Shown: positions 34,384 through 49,300, numbered from the stretch's first letter. The stretch is DNA of 64,000 nt from Urophycis tenuis (GCA_036785325.1 JAXIVH010000016.1:9744702-9808701), one strand, 5' to 3'. Notes: generated from the letters alone by a model not told the origin. Numbers and translations are program-made.

Positions 34384-36077
34384 AATTGAAAAGTTGAAGG
34401 TATGTTTTTAGCTGCTGGGTAGACTTCAGTCAACCTGACGCAGTTTTGTCTGTGAGCAACCAAATTGCTCGGGGATGGGCTCATTTTAAGCGGGGAAATC
34501 TAAGGTTCCCAACGGCGTATGGCAAGATTATATTGAGTGATGGGTCGTTGAAATACTAAGCTAATTAATTTCTGTTCTTTATTGAAAGATTGATCTTAAT
34601 TGAAACGTTGAAGGTATGTTTTTAGCTGCTGGGTAGACTTCAGTCAACCTGACGCAGTTTTGTCTGTGAGCAACCAGACTGCTCGCGGATGGGCTCATTT
34701 TAAGCGGGGAAATCTAAGCTTTCCAACGGCGTATGGCAAGACTATATTGACTCATGGGTCGTTTAAATACTGCGCTAATTAATTTGTGTTCTGTAAGGAA
34801 AGATTGATGTTAATTGAAACGTTGAAGGTATGTTTTTAGCTGCTGTGTAGACTTCAGTCAACCTGACGCAGTTTAGTCTTTGAGCAACCAAATTGCTCAG
34901 GGATGGGCTCATTATAAGCGGGGAAAACTAAGCTTTCCAACGGCGTATGGCAACACTATATTCACCAAAGGGTCTTTGAAATACTAAGCTAATTAATTTG
35001 TGTTCTGTAAGGAAAGATTGATGTTAATTGAAACGTTAAAGGTATGTTTTTAGCTGCTGGGTAGACTTCATTCAACCTGACGCAGTTTAGTCTGTGATTA
35101 ACCAGACTGCTCGCGGATGGGCTCATTTTAAGCGGGGAAATCTAAGCTTTCCAATGGCGTATGGCAAGACTATATTGACTCATGGGTCGTTGAAATACTA
35201 AGCTAATTAATTTGTGATCTGTAAGGAAAGATTGATGTTAATTGAAACGTTGAAGGTATGTTTTTAGCTGCTGGGTAGACTTCAGTCAACCTGAAGCAAA
35301 TTGTCTCTGAGCAACCAAATTGCTGGCGGATGGGCTCATTTTAAGCAGGGAAATCTAAGCTTTTCAACGGCGTATGGCAAGACTATATTCACCAAAGGGC
35401 CGTTGAAATACTAAGCTAATTAATTTGTGTTCTGTAAGGAAAGATTGATGTTAATTGAAACGTTGAAGGTATGTTTTTAGCTGCTGGGTAGACTTCAGTC
35501 AACCTGACGCAGTTTAGTCTGTGATCAACCAGACTGCTCGCGGATGGGCTCATTTTAAGCGGGGAAATCTAAGCTTTCCAACGGCGTATGGCAAGACTAT
35601 ATTGACTCATGGGTCGTTGAAATACTAAGCTAATTAATTTGTGTTCTGTAAGGAAAGATTGATGTTAATTGAAACGTTGAAGGTATGTTTTTAGCTGCTG
35701 GGTAGACTTCAGTCAACCTGACGCAGTTTAGTCTGTGATCAACCAGACTGCTCGCGGATGGGCTCATTTTAAGCGGGGAAATCTAAGCTTTCCAACGGCG
35801 TATGGCAAGACTATATTCACTAAAGGGTCGTTGAAATACTAAGCTAATTCATTTGTGTTCTGTAAGGAAAGATTGATGTTAATTGAAACGTTGAAGGTAT
35901 GTCTTTAGCTGCTGTGTAGACTTCAGTCAACCTGACGCAGATTTGTCTGTGAGCAACCAAATTGCTCGGAGATTGGCTCATTTTAAACGGGGAAATCTAA
36001 GCTTTCCAACGACGTATGGCATGACTATATTTGCCCATGGGTCGTCGAAATAATAAGCTGATTCATGTGTGTTCTGT
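34384..36077 (+). repeat. 214-bp satellite block, 8 monomers
   Basis: 1,694 bp, that is 8 x 214 minus 18. It shares the TTGAGTGATGGGTCG marker (near 34,533) and the following monomer order with the block after copy D, but is shorter by exactly eight monomers, as unequal exchange predicts. Confidence 0.93.
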
Positions 36078-36778
36078 TGGCTGTGGAAAGAAAATAGCAC
36101 ACAAGTCATACCAAGTCACCTTTATTTTTCAGTGATAAACATTAATAAATAAACAGTATGGACATTGTATAAACAGTTGTATAAAAAGTGTAAACGGTAT
36201 GAACAGTGTTCTTATAAAAGATATCAATATCAATACTGATCACGTGTGTATTTTATATTTCCAGGTTATTTGTTGATGAGCCAGAGCCTGTGACTCCCAC
36301 CAACCGGCCCGTTCAGCCCACTGCGTTGTCGTCCTCCACCCGGCCGAAGCCTCCTGCGCCCACCCGCCTCCAGCCGAGGCCTCCTGCTGCATCAGCCTGT
36401 GGCCCGCCCGCCCCCTGTGTCGGCAGCACCCATACCGCTGGTCCTCCCCGCACAGCCACAGGCCCCCTCCGTCCTGCTTCGTGGGCCATCCTGCAGCTGT
36501 CTCTGCAGTCATCGTGTGTCAAAACCATTCAAACTTGTATATGGTAACATTTCAAAATGACACCAGCATAAATGAGGACCTTGCAATAGGTTGTGTGTTA
36601 CAGGACCCCCCTGGCATACAGCTGTATGTCTCTGTGAAGGTGGTTGTGAAGAACTGCATCCGGCTGAACAAGTACAAGTGCCGGCGAGGCAGCAACTCTC
36701 TCGAGGGGTTGCACGCCCACCTGGTTAACGCCATCCCTTCACAGCGATATGGGATCATGCCGTTCCAAGTAAGTGATT

Positions 36779-36843
<65 letters not shown>

Positions 36844-37093
36844 GCGCGCCCGCACATATATACACACACACACACACACTTATATATACACACACATATA
36901 TATATATACTTAAACATAGCTGACCCTTTTTTTCCCCCTTCTCGGGGATTATGCTCCCAGTTTTGATCTCGGACGTCTGGTCACTTATAGCATATAATAA
37001 TATTCTATTACTGTTAAGCCAACTATGAATAATAAAACAGGCCAAAACATGTGTCCTTTATCATAGCTACACGTGTTACAAAAAAAACGCGTG
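36078..37093 (+). repeat. Exon-bearing insert F (longest alternating tract)
   Basis: Same organisation as the others. The alternating tract is about 130 bp (36,781-36,909). Confidence 0.9.
36265..36768 (+). pseudogene. Exon-like sequence, copy F (class 1)
   Basis: Class 1: GCA, CAG, CGA, TAT. The second frame is open to the splice site; the frame break between its two parts is as in all copies. Confidence 0.55.
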
Positions 37094-40072
37094 AATTGAA
37101 AAGTTGAAGGTATGTTTTTAGCTGCTGGGTAGACTTCAGTCAACCTGACGCAGTTTTGTCTGTGAGCAACCAAATTGCTCGGGGATGGGCTCATTTTAAG
37201 CGGGGAAATCTAAGGTTCCCAATGGCGTATGGCAAGACTATATTCACCAAAGGGCCTTTGAAATACTAAGCTAATTAATTTGTGTTCTGTAAGGAAAGAT
37301 TGATGTTAATTGAAACGTTTAAGGTATGTTTTTAGCTGCTGGGTAGACTTCAGTCAACCTGACGCAGTTTAGTCTGTGATCAACCAGACTGCTCGCGGAT
37401 GGGCTCATTTTAAGCGGGGAAATCTAAGCTTTCCAACGGCGTATGGCAAGACTATATTCACTAAAGGGTCGTTGAAATACTAAGCTAATTCTTTTGTGTT
37501 CTGTAAGGAAAGATTGATGTTAATTGAAACGTTGAAGGTATGTCTTTAGCTGCTGTGTAGACTTCAGTCAACCTGACGCAGATTTGTCTGTGAGCAACCA
37601 AATTGCTCGGAGATGGGCTCATTTTAAGCGGGGAAATCTAAGCTTTCCAACGGCGTATGGAAAGACTATATTCACCAAAGGGTCGTTGAAATACTAAGCT
37701 AATTATTTTGTGTTCTGTAAGGAAAGATTGATGTTAATTGAAACGTTAAAGGTATGTTTTTAGCTGCTGTGTAGACTTCATTCAACCTGACGCAGTTTAG
37801 TCTGTGATCAACCAGACTGCTCGCGGATGGGCTCATTTTAAGCGGGGAAATCTAAGCTTTCCAACGGCGTATGGCAAGACTATATTGACTCATGGGTCAT
37901 TGAAATACTAAGCTAATTAATTTGTGTTCTGTAAGGAAAGATTGATGTTAATTGAAACGTTGAAGGTATGTTTTTAGCTGCTGGGTAGACTTCAGTCAAC
38001 CTGACGCAGTTTAGTCTGTGATCAACCAGACTGCTCGCGGATGGGCTCATTTTAAGCGGGGAAATCTAAGCTTTCCAACGGCGTATGGCAAGACTATATT
38101 GACTCATGGGTCGTTGAAATACTAAGCTAATTAATTTGTGTTCTGTAAGGAAAGATTGATGTTAATTGAAACGTTGAAGGTATGTTTTTAGCTGCTGGGT
38201 AGACTTCAGTCAACCTGACGCAGTTTAGTCTGTGATCAACCAGACTGCTCGCGGATGGGCTCATTTTAAGCGGGGAAATCTAAGCTTTCCAACGGCTTAT
38301 GGCAAGACTATATTGACTCATGGGTCGTTGAAATACTAAGCTAATTAATTTGTGTTCTGTAAGGAAAGATTGATGTTAATTGAAACGTTGAAGGTATGTT
38401 TTTAGCTGCTGGGTAGACTTCAGTCAACCTGACGCAGTTTAGTCTGTGATCAACCAGACTGCTCGCAGATGGGCTCATTTTAAGCGGGGAAATCTAAGCT
38501 TTCCAACGGCGTATGGAAAGACTATATTGACTCATGGGTCGTTGAAATACTAAGCTAATTAATTTGTGTTCTGTAAGGAAAGATTGATGTTAATTGAAAC
38601 GTTGAAGGTATGTTTTTAGCTGCTGGGTAGACTTCAGTCAACCTGACGCAGTTTAGTCTGTGAGCAACCAAATTGCTCGGGGATGGGCTCATTATAAGCG
38701 GGGAAATCTAAGCTTTCCAACGGCGTATGGCAAGACTATATTCACCAAAGGGCCGTTGAAATACTAAGCTAATTAATTTGTGTTCTGTAAGGAAAGATTG
38801 ATGTTAATTGAAACGTTAAAGGTATGTTTTTAGCTGTTGGGTAGACTTCATTCAACCTGACGCAGTTTAGTCTGTGATCAACCAGACTGCTCGCGGATGG
38901 GCTCATTTTAAGCGGGAAAATCTAAGCTTTCCAACGGCGTATGGCAAGACTATATTGACTCATGGGCCGTTGAAATACTAAGCTAATTAATTTGTGTTCT
39001 GTAAGGAAAGATTGATGTTAATTGAAACGTTAAAGGTATGTTTTTAGCTGTTGGGTAGACTTCATTCAACCTGACGCAGTTTAGTCTGTGATCAACCAGA
39101 CTGCTCGCGGATGGGCTCATTTTAAGCAGGAAAATCTAAGCTTTCCAACGGCGTATGGCAAGACTATATTGACTCATGGGTCGTTGAAATACTAAGCTAA
39201 TTAATTTGTGTTCTGTAAGGAAAGATTGATGTTAATTGAAACGTTGAAGGTATGTTTTTAGCTGCTTGGTAGACTTCAGTCAACCTGACGCAGTTTAGTC
39301 TGTGAGCAACCAAATTGCTCGGGGATGGGCTCATTATAAGCGGGGAAATCTAAGCTTTCCAAGGGCGTATGGCAAGACTATATTCACCAAAGGGTCGTTG
39401 AAATACTAAGCTAATTAATTTGTGTTCTGTAAGGAAAGATTGATGTTAATTGAAACGTTGAAGGTATGTTTTTAGCTGCTGGGTAGACTTCAGTCAACCT
39501 GACGCAGTTTAGTCTGTGATCAACCAGACTGCTCGCAGATGGGCTCATTTTAAGTGGGGAAATCTAAGCTTTCCAACGGCGTATGGCAAGACTATATTGA
39601 CTCATGGGTCGTTGAAATACTAAGCTAATTAATTTGTGTTCTGTAAGGAAAGATTGATGTTAATTGAAACGTTGAAGGTATGTTTTTAGCTGCTGGGTAG
39701 ACTTCAGTCAACCTGACGCAGTTTAGTCTGTGATCAACCAGACTGCTCGCGGATGGGCTCATTTTAAGCGGGGAAATCTAAGCTTTCCAACGGCGTATGG
39801 CAAGACTATATTCACTAAAGGGTCGTTGAAATACTAAGCTAATTAATTTGTGTTCTGTAAGGAAAGATTGATGTTAATTGAAACGTTGAAGGTATGTCTT
39901 TAGCTGCTGTGTAGACTTCAGTCAACCTGACGCAGATTTGTCTGTGAGCAACCAAATTGCTCGGAGATTGGCTCATTTTAAACGGGGAAATCTAAGCTTT
40001 CCAACGACGTATGGCATGACTATATTTGCCCATGGGTCGTCGAAATAATAAGCTGATTCATGTGTGTTCTGT
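37094..40072 (+). repeat. 214-bp satellite block, 14 monomers
   Basis: 2,979 bp, that is 14 x 214 minus 17. It is a mosaic: its middle (37,500-38,600) closely follows parts of the 16- and 26-monomer blocks, including the AATTATTTTGTG variant. Confidence 0.93.
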
Positions 40073-40773
40073 TGGCTGTGGAAAGAAAATAGCACACAAG
40101 TCATACCAAGTCACCTTTATTTTTCAGTGATAAACATTAATAAATAAACAGTATGGACATTGTATAAACAGTTGTATAAAAAGTGTAAACGGTATGAACA
40201 GTGTTCTTGTAAAAGATATCAATATCAATACTGATCACGTGTGTATTTTATATTTCCAGGTTATTTGTTGATGAGCCAGAGCCTGTGACTCCCACCAACC
40301 GGCCCGTTCAGCCCACTGCGTTGTCGTCCTCCACCCGGCCGAAGCCTCCTGCGCCCACCCGCCTCCAGCCGAGGCCTCCTGCTGCATCAGCCTGTGGCCC
40401 GCCCGCCCCCTGTGTCGGCAGCACCCATACCGCTGGTCCTCCCCGCACAGCCACAGGCCCCCTCCGTCCTGCTTCGTGGGCCATCCTGCAGCTGTCTCTG
40501 CAGTCATCGTGTGTCAAAACCATTCAAACTTGTATATGGTAACATTTCAAAATGACACCAGCATAAATGAGGACCTTGCAATAGGTTGTGTGTTACAGGA
40601 CCCCCCTGGCATACAGCTGTATGTCTCTGTGAAGGTGGTTGTGAAGAACTGCATCCGGCTGAACAAGTACAAGTGCCGGCGAGGCAGCAACTCTCTCGAG
40701 GGGTTGCACGCCCACCTGGTTAACGCCATCCCTTCACAGCGATATGGGATCATGCCGTTCCAAGTAAGTGATT

Positions 40774-40822
<49 letters not shown>

Positions 40823-41070
40823 GCGCGCGCGCATATATACATACACACACACACACTTATATATACACACACATATATATATATACTTAAACATAGCTGA
40901 CCCTTTTTTTCCCCCTTCTCGGGGATTATGCTCCCAGTTTTGATCTCGGACGTCTGGTCACTTATAGCATATAATAATATTCTATTACTGTTAAGCCAAC
41001 TATGAATAATAAAACAGGCCAAAACATGTGTCCTTTATCATAGCTACACGTGTTACAAAAAAAACGCGTG
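40073..41070 (+). repeat. Exon-bearing insert G
   Basis: Same organisation as the others; alternating tract about 40,777-40,886. Together with its right flank it is near identical to insert I, part of an ~11-kb duplication. Confidence 0.9.
40260..40763 (+). pseudogene. Exon-like sequence, copy G (class 1)
   Basis: Class 1: GCA, CAG, CGA, TAT. It looks identical to copies C, F and I over the exon. Confidence 0.55.
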
Positions 41071-42337
41071 AATTGAAAAGTTGAAGGTATGTTTTTAGCT
41101 GCTGGGTAGACTTCATTCAACCTGACGCAGTTTAGTCTGTGATCAACCAGACTGCTCGCGGATGGGCTCATTTTAAGCGGGGAAATCTAAGCTTTCCAAC
41201 GGCCTATGGCAAGACTATATTGACTCATGGGTCATTGAAATACTAAGCTAATTAATTTGTGTTCTGTAAGGAAAGATTGATGTTAATTGAAACGTTGAAG
41301 GTATGTTTTTAGCTGCTGGGTAGACTTCAGTCAACCTGACGCAGTTTAGTCTGTGATCAACCAGACTGCTCGCGGATGGGCTCATTTTAAGCGGGGAAAT
41401 CTAAGCTTTTCAACGGCGTATGGCAAGACTATATTCACCAATGGCCCGTTGAAATACTAAGCTAATTAATTTGTGTTCTGTAAGGAAAGATTGATGTCAA
41501 TTGAAACGTTAAAGGTATGTTTTTAGCTGCTGGGTAGACTTCATTCAACCTGACGCAGTTTAGTCTGTGATCAACCAGACTGCTCGCGGATGGGCTCATT
41601 TTAAGCGGGGAAATCTAAGCTTTCCAACGGCGTATGGAAAGACTATATTGACTCAGGGGTCGTTGAAATACTAAGCTAATTAATTTGTGTTCTGTAAGGA
41701 AAGATTGATGTTAATTGAAACGTTGAAGGTATGTCTTTAGCTGCTGTGTAGACTTCAGTCAACCTGACGCAGATTTGTCTGTGAGCAACCAAATTGCTCG
41801 GGGATGGGCTCATTATAAGCGGGGAAATCTACGCTTTCCAACGGCGTATGGCAAGACTATATTCACCAAAGGGCCGTTGAAATACTAAGCTAATTAATTT
41901 GTGTTCTGTAAGGAAAGATTGATGTTAATTGAAACGTTAAAGGTATGTTTTTAGCTGCTGGGTAGACTTCATTCAACCTGACGCAGTTTAGTCTGTGATC
42001 AACCAGACTGCTCGCGGATGGGCTCATTTTAAGCGGGGAAATCTAAGCTTTCCAACGGCGTATGGCAAGACTATATTGACTCATGGGTCATTGAAATACT
42101 AAGCTAATTAATTTGTGTTCTGTAAGGAAAGATTGATGTTAATTGAAACGTTGAAGGTATGTTTTTAGCTGCTGGGTAGACTTCAGTCAACCTGACGCAG
42201 TTTAGTCTGTGATCAACCAGACTGCTCGCGGATGGGCTCATTTTAAGCGGGGAAATCTAAGCTTTCCAACGGCGTATGGCAAGAGTATATTGACTCATGG
42301 GTCGTCGAAATAATAAGCTGATTCATGTGTGTTCTGT
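41071..42337 (+). repeat. 214-bp satellite block, 6 monomers
   Basis: 1,267 bp, that is 6 x 214 minus 17. Markers GGCCTATGGC, TCACCAATGGCCCG, GACTCAGGGG and TCTACGCTTTCC recur in the same order after copy I. The right joint (AAGAGTATATTGACTCATGGG) is shared only with the block before copy K. Confidence 0.93.
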
Positions 42338-43039
42338 TGGCTGTGGAAAGAAAATAGCACACAAGTCATACCAAGTCACCTTTATTTTTCAGTGATAAAC
42401 ATTAATAAATAAACAGTATGGACATTGTATAAACAGTTGTATTAAAAAGTGTAAACGGTATGAACAGTGTTCTTATAAAAGATATCAATATCAATACTGA
42501 TCACGTGTGTATTTTATATTTCCAGGTTATTTGTTGATGAGCCAGAGCCTGTGACTCCCACCAACCGGCCCGTTCAGCCCACTGCGTTGTCGTCCTCCAC
42601 CCGGCCGAAGCCTCCTGCGCCCACCCGCCTCCAGCCGAGGCCTCCTGCTGCGTCAGCCTGTGGCCCGCCCGCCCCCTGTGTCGGCAGCACCCATACCGCT
42701 GGTCCTCCCCGCACAGCCACAGGCCCCCTCCGTCCTGCTTCGTGGGCCATCCTGCAGCTGTCTCTGCAGTCATCGTGTGTCAAAACCATTCAAACTTGTA
42801 TATGGTAACATTTCAAAATGACACCAGCATAAATGAGGACCTTGCAATAGGTTGTGTGTTACATGACCCCCCTGGCATACAGCTGTATGTCTCTGTGAAG
42901 GTGGTTGTGAAGAACTGCATCCGGCTGAACAAGTACAAGTGCCGGCGAGGCAGCAACTCTCTCGAGGGGTTGCACGCCCACCTGGTTAACGCCATCCCTT
43001 CACAGCGATGTGGGATCATGCCGTTCCAAGTAAGTGATT

Positions 43040-43078
<39 letters not shown>

Positions 43079-43312
43079 GCATATATACACACACACACGC
43101 ATATATACACACACATATATATATATACTTAAACATAGCTGACCCTTTTTTTCCCCCTTCTCGGGGATTATGCTCCCAGTTTTGATCTCGGACGTCTGGT
43201 CACTTATAGCATATAATAATATTCTATTACTGTTAAGCCAACTATGAATAATAAAACAGGCCAAAACATGTGTCCTTTATCATAGCTACACGTATTACAA
43301 AAAAAACGCGTG
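42338..43312 (+). repeat. Exon-bearing insert H
   Basis: Same organisation as the others; alternating tract about 43,042-43,128. It is the counterpart of insert K in the ~11-kb duplication. Confidence 0.9.
42526..43029 (+). pseudogene. Exon-like sequence, copy H (mixed class)
   Basis: Mixed haplotype: class 2 markers GCG and CAT, but class 1 CGA, so the conserved frame stays open. It is shared with copy K and suggests recombination or an intermediate state before the TGA arose. Confidence 0.55.
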
Positions 43313-46300
43313 AATTGAAAAGTTGAAGGTATGTTTTTAGCTGCTGGGTAGACTTCAGTCAACCTGACGCAGTTTTGTCTTTGAGCAACCAAATTGCTCG
43401 GGGATGGGCTCATTTTAAGCGGGGAAATCTAAGGTTCCCAACGGCGTATGGCAAGATTATATTGAGTCATGGGTCGTTGAAATACTAAGCTAATTAATTT
43501 CTGTTCTTTATTGAAAGATTGATCTTAATTGAAACGTTGAAGGTATGTTTTTAGCTGCTGGGTAGACTTCAGTCAACCTGACGCAGTTTTGTCTGTGAGC
43601 AAGCAGACTGCTCGCGGATGGGCTCATTTTAAGCGGGGAAATCTAAGCTTTCCAACGGCGTATGGCAAGACTATATTGACTCATTGGTCGTTGAAATACT
43701 AAGCTAATTAATTTGTGATCTGTAAGGAAAGATTGATGTTAATTGAAACGTTGAAGGTATGTTTTTAGCTGCTGGGTAGACTTCAGTCAACCTGACACAG
43801 TTTTGTCTCTGAGCAACCAAATTGCTTGGGGATGGGCTCATTTTAAGCGGGGAAATCTAAGCTTTCCAACGGCGTATGGAAAGACAATATTGACTCATGG
43901 GTCGTTGAAATACTAAGATAATTAATTTGTGTTCTGTAAGGAAAGATTGATGTTAATTGAAACGTTGAAGGTATGTTTTTAGCTGCTGGGTAGACTTCAC
44001 TCAACCTGACACAGTTTTGTCTGTGATCAACCAGACTGCTGGCGGATGGGCTCATTTTAAGCAGGGAAATCTAAGCTTTTCAACGGCGTATGGTAAGACT
44101 ATATTCACCAAAGGGCCGTTGAAATACTAAGCTAATTAATTTGTGTTCTGTAAGGAAAGATTGATGTAAATTGAAACGTTAAAGGTATGTTTTTGGCTGC
44201 TGGGTAGACTTCATTCAACCTGACGCAGTTTAGTCTGTGATCAACCAGACTGCTCGCGGATGGGCTCATTTTAAGCGGGGAAATCTAAGCTTTCCAACGG
44301 CGTATGGCAAGACTATATTGACTCATGGGTCGTTGAAATACTAAGCTAATTAATTTGTGTTCTGTAAGGAAAGATTGATGTTAATTGAAACGTTGAAGGT
44401 ATGTTTTTAGCTGCTGGGTAGACTTCAGTCAACCTGACGCAGTTTAGTCTGTGAGCAACCAAATTGCTCGGGGATGGGCTCATTATAAGCGGGGAAATCT
44501 AAGCTTTCCAACGGCGTATGGCAAGACTATATTCACCAAAGGGTCGTTGAAATACTAAGCTAATTAATTTGTGTTCTGTAAGGAAAGATTGATGTTAATT
44601 GAAACGTTGAAGGTATGTTTTTAGCTGCTGGGTAGACTTCAGTCAACCTGACGCAGTTTAGTCTGTGATCAACCAGACTGCTCGCGGATGGGCTCATTTT
44701 AAGCGGGGAAATCTAAGCTTTCCAACGGCGTATGGAAAGACAATATTGACTCATGGGTCGTTGAAATACTAAGATAATTAATTTGTGTTCTGTAAGGAAA
44801 GATTGATGTTAATTGAAACGTTGAAGGTATGTTTTTAGCTGCTGGGTAGACTTCACTCAACCTGACACAGTTTTGTCTGTGATCAACCAGACTGCTGGCG
44901 GATGGGCTCATTTTAAGCAGGGAAATCTAAGCTTTTCAACGGCGTATGGTAAGACTATATTCACCAAAGGGCCGTTGAAATACTAAGCTAATTAATTTGT
45001 GTTCTGTAAGGAAAGATTGATGTAAATTGAAACGTTAAAGGTATGTTTTTGGCTGCTGGGTAGACTTCATTCAACCTGACGCAGTTTAGTCTGTGATCAA
45101 CCAGACTGCTCGCGGATGGGCTCATTTTAAGCGGGGAAATCTAAGCTTTCCAACGGCGTATGGCAAGACTATATTGACTCATGGGTCGTTGAAATACTAA
45201 GCTAATTAATTTGTGTTCTGTAAGGAAAGATTGATGTTAATTGAAACGTTGAAGGTATGTTTTTAGCTGCTGGGTAGACTTCAGTCAACCTGACGCAGTT
45301 TAGTCTGTGAGCAACCAAATTGCTCGGGGATGGGCTCATTATAAGCGGGGAAATCTAAGCTTTCCAACGGCGTATGGCAAGACTATATTCACCAAAGGGT
45401 CGTTGAAATACTAAGCTAATTAATTTGTGTTCTGTAAGGAAAGATTGATGTTAATTGAAACGTTGAAGGTATGTTTTTAGCTGCTGGGTAGACTTCAGTC
45501 AACCTGACGCAGTTTAGTCTGTGATCAACCAGACTGCTCGCGGATGGGCTCATTTTAAGCGGGGAAATCTAAGCTTTCCAACGGCGTATGGCAAGACTAT
45601 ATTGACTCATGGGTCGTTGAAATACTAAGATAATTAATTTGTGTTCTGTAAGGAAAGATTGATGTTAATTGAAACGTTGAAGGTATGTTTTTAGCTGCTG
45701 GGTAGACTTCACTCAACCTGACACAGTTTTGTCTGTGATCAACCAGACTGCTGGCGGATAGGCTCATTTTAAGCAGGGAAATCTAAGCTTTTCAACGGCG
45801 TATGGTAAGACTATATTCACCAAAGGGCCGTTGAAATACTAAGCTAATTAATTTGTGTTCTGTAAGGAAAGATTGATGTAAATTGAAACGTTAAAGGTAT
45901 GTTTTTGGCTGCTGGGTAGACTTCATTCAACCTGACGCAGTTTAGTCTGTGATCAACCAGACTGCTTGCGGATGGGCTCATTTTAAGCGGGGAAATCTAA
46001 GCTTTCCAACGGCGTATGGCAAGACTATATTGACTCATGGGTCGTTGAAATACTAAGCTAATTAATTTGTGTTCTGTAAGGAAAGATTGATGTTAATTGA
46101 AACGTTGAAGGTATGTTTTTAGCTGCTGGGTAGACTTCAGTCAACCTGACGCAGTTTAGTCTGTGAGCAACCAAATTGCTCGGGGATGGGCTCATTATAA
46201 GCGGGGACATCTAAGCTTTCCAACGGCGTATGGCAAGACTATATTCACCAAAGGGTCGTTGAAATACTAAGCTAATTAATTTGTGTTCTGTAAGGAAAGA

Positions 46301-49300
46301 TTGATGTTAATTGAAACGTTGAAGGTATGTTTTTAGCTGCTGGGTAGACTTCAGTCAACCTGACGCAGTTTAGTCTGTGATCAACCAGACTGCTCGCGGA
46401 TGGGCTCATTTTAAGCGGGGAAATCTAAGCTTTCCAACGGCGTATGGCAAGACTATATTGACTCATGGGTCGTTGAAATACTAAGATAATTAATTTGTGT
46501 TCTGTAAGGAAAGATTGATGTTAATTGAAACGTTGAAGGTATGTTTTTAGCTGCTGGGTAGACTTCACTCAACCTGACACAGTTTTGTCTGTGATCAACC
46601 AGACTGCTGGCGGATAGGCTCATTTTAAGCAGGGAAATCTAAGCTTTTCAACGGCGTATGGTAAGACTATATTCACCAAAGGGCCGTTGAAATACTAAGC
46701 TAATTAATTTGTGTTCTGTAAGGAAAGATTGATGTTAATTGAAACGTTAAAGGTATGTTTTTGGCTGCTGGGTAGACTTCATTCAACCTGACGCAGTTTA
46801 GTCTGTGATCAACCAGACTGCTCGCGGATGGGCTCATTTTAAGCGGGGAAATCTAAGCTTTCCAACGGCGTATGGCAAGACTATATTGACTCATGGGTCG
46901 TTGAAATACTAAGCTAATTAATTTGTGTTCTGTAAGGAAAGATTGATGTTAATTGAAACGTTGAAGGTATGTTTTTAGCTGCTGGGTAGACTTCAGTCAA
47001 CCTGACGCAGTTTAGTCTGTGAGCAACCAAATTGCTCGGGGATGGGCTCATTATAAGCGGGGAAATCTAAGCTTTCCAACGGCGTATGGCAAGACTATAT
47101 TCACCAAAGGGTCGTTGAAATACTAAGCTAATTAATTTGTGTTCTGTAAGGAAAGATTGATGTTAATTGAAACGTTGAAGGTATGTTTTTAGCTGCTGGG
47201 TAGACTTCAGTCAACCTGACGCAGTTTAGTCTGTGATCAACCAGACTGCTCGCGGATGGGCTCATTTTAAGCGGGGAAATCTAAGCTTTCCAACGGCGTA
47301 TGGCAAGACTATATTGACTCATGGGTCGTTGAAATACTAAGATAATTAATTTGTGTTCTGTAAGGAAAGATTGATGTTAATTGAAACGTTGAAGGTATGT
47401 TTTTAGCTGCTGGGTAGACTTCACTCAACCTGACACAGTTTTGTCTGTGATCAACCAGACTGCTGGCGGATAGGCTCATTTTAAGCAGGGAAATCTAAGC
47501 TTTTCAACGGCGTATGGTAAGACTATATTCACCAAAGGGCCGTTGAAATACTAAGCTAATTAATTTGTGTTCTGTAAGGAAAGATTGATGTTAATTGAAA
47601 CGTTAAAGGTATGTTTTTGGCTGCTGGGTAGACTTCATTCAACCTGACGCAGTTTAGTCTGTGATCAACCAGACTGCTCGCGGATGGGCTCATTTTAAGC
47701 GGGGAAATCTAAGCTTTCCAACGGCGTATGGCAAGACTATATTGACTCATGGGTCGTTGAAATACTAAGCTAATTAATTTGTGTTCTGTAAGGAAAGATT
47801 GATGTTAATTGAAACGTTGAAGGTATGTTTTTAGCTGCTGGGTAGACTTCAGTCAACCTGACGCAGTTTAGTCTGTGAGCAACCAAATTGTTTGGGGATG
47901 GGCTCATTATAAGCGGGGAAATCTAAGCTTTCCAACGGCGTATGGCAAGACTATATTCACCAAAGGGTCGTTGAAATACTAAGCTAATTAATTTGTGTTC
48001 TGTAAGGAAAGATTGATGTTAATTGAAACGTTGAAGGTATGTTTTTAGCTGCTGGGTAGACTTCAGTCAACCTGACGCAGTTTAGTCTGTGATCAACCAG
48101 ACTGCTCGCGGATGGGCTCATTTTAAGCGGGGAAATCTAAGCTTTCCAACGGCGTATGGCAAGACTATATCGACTCATGGGTCGTTGAAATACTAAGCTA
48201 ATTAATTTGTGTTCTGTAAGGAAAGATTGATGTTAATTGAAACGTTGAAGGTATGTTTTTAGCTGCTGGGTAGACTTCAGTCAACCTGACCCAGTTTAGT
48301 CTGTGATCAACCAGACTGCTCGCGGATGGGCTCATTTTAAGCGGAGAAAATCTAAGCTTTCCAACGGCATATGGCAAGACTATATTGACTCATGGGTCGT
48401 TTAAATACTAAGCTAATTAATTTGTGTTCTGTAAGGAAAGATTGATGTAAATTGAAACGTTGAAGGTATGTCTTTAGCTGCTGTGTAGACTTCAGTCAAC
48501 CTGACGCAGATTTGTCTGTGAGCAACCAAATTGCTCGTGGATGGGCTCATTATAAGCGGGGAAATCTAAGCTTTCCAACGGCGTATGGCAAGACTATATT
48601 CACCAAAGGGCCGTTGAAATACTAAGCTAATTAATTAGTGTTCTGTAAGGAAAGATTGATGTTAATTGAAACGTTGAAGGTATGTTTTTAGCTGCTGGGT
48701 AGACTTTACTCAACCTGACACAGTTTTGTCTGTGAGCAACCAAATTGCTCGCGGATGGGCTCATTTTAAGCGGGGAAATCTAAGCTTTCCAACGGCGTAT
48801 GGCAAGACTATATTGACTCATGGATCGTTGAAATACTAAGCTAATTAATTAGTGTTCTGTAAGGAAAGATTGATGTTAATTGAAACGTTGAAGGTATGTT
48901 TTTAGCTGCTGGGTAGACTTCAGTCAACCTGACGCAGTTTAGTCTGTGATCAACCAGACTGCTGGCGGATGGGCTCATTTTAAGCGGGGAAATCTAAGCT
49001 TTCCAACGGCGTATGGCAAGACTATATTCACCAAAGGGTCGTTGAAATACTAAGCTAATTAATTTGTGTTCTGTAAGGAAAGATTGATGTTAATTGAAAC
49101 GTTGAAGGTATGTTTTTAGCTGCTGGGTAGACTTCAGTCAACCTGACGCAGTTTAGTCTGTGATCAACCAGACTGCTCGCGGATGGGCTCATTTTAAGCG
49201 GGGAAATCTAAGCTTTCCAACGGCGTATGGCAAGACTATATCGACTCATGGGTCGTTGAAATACTAAGCTAATTAATTTGTGTTCTGTAAGGAAAGATTG

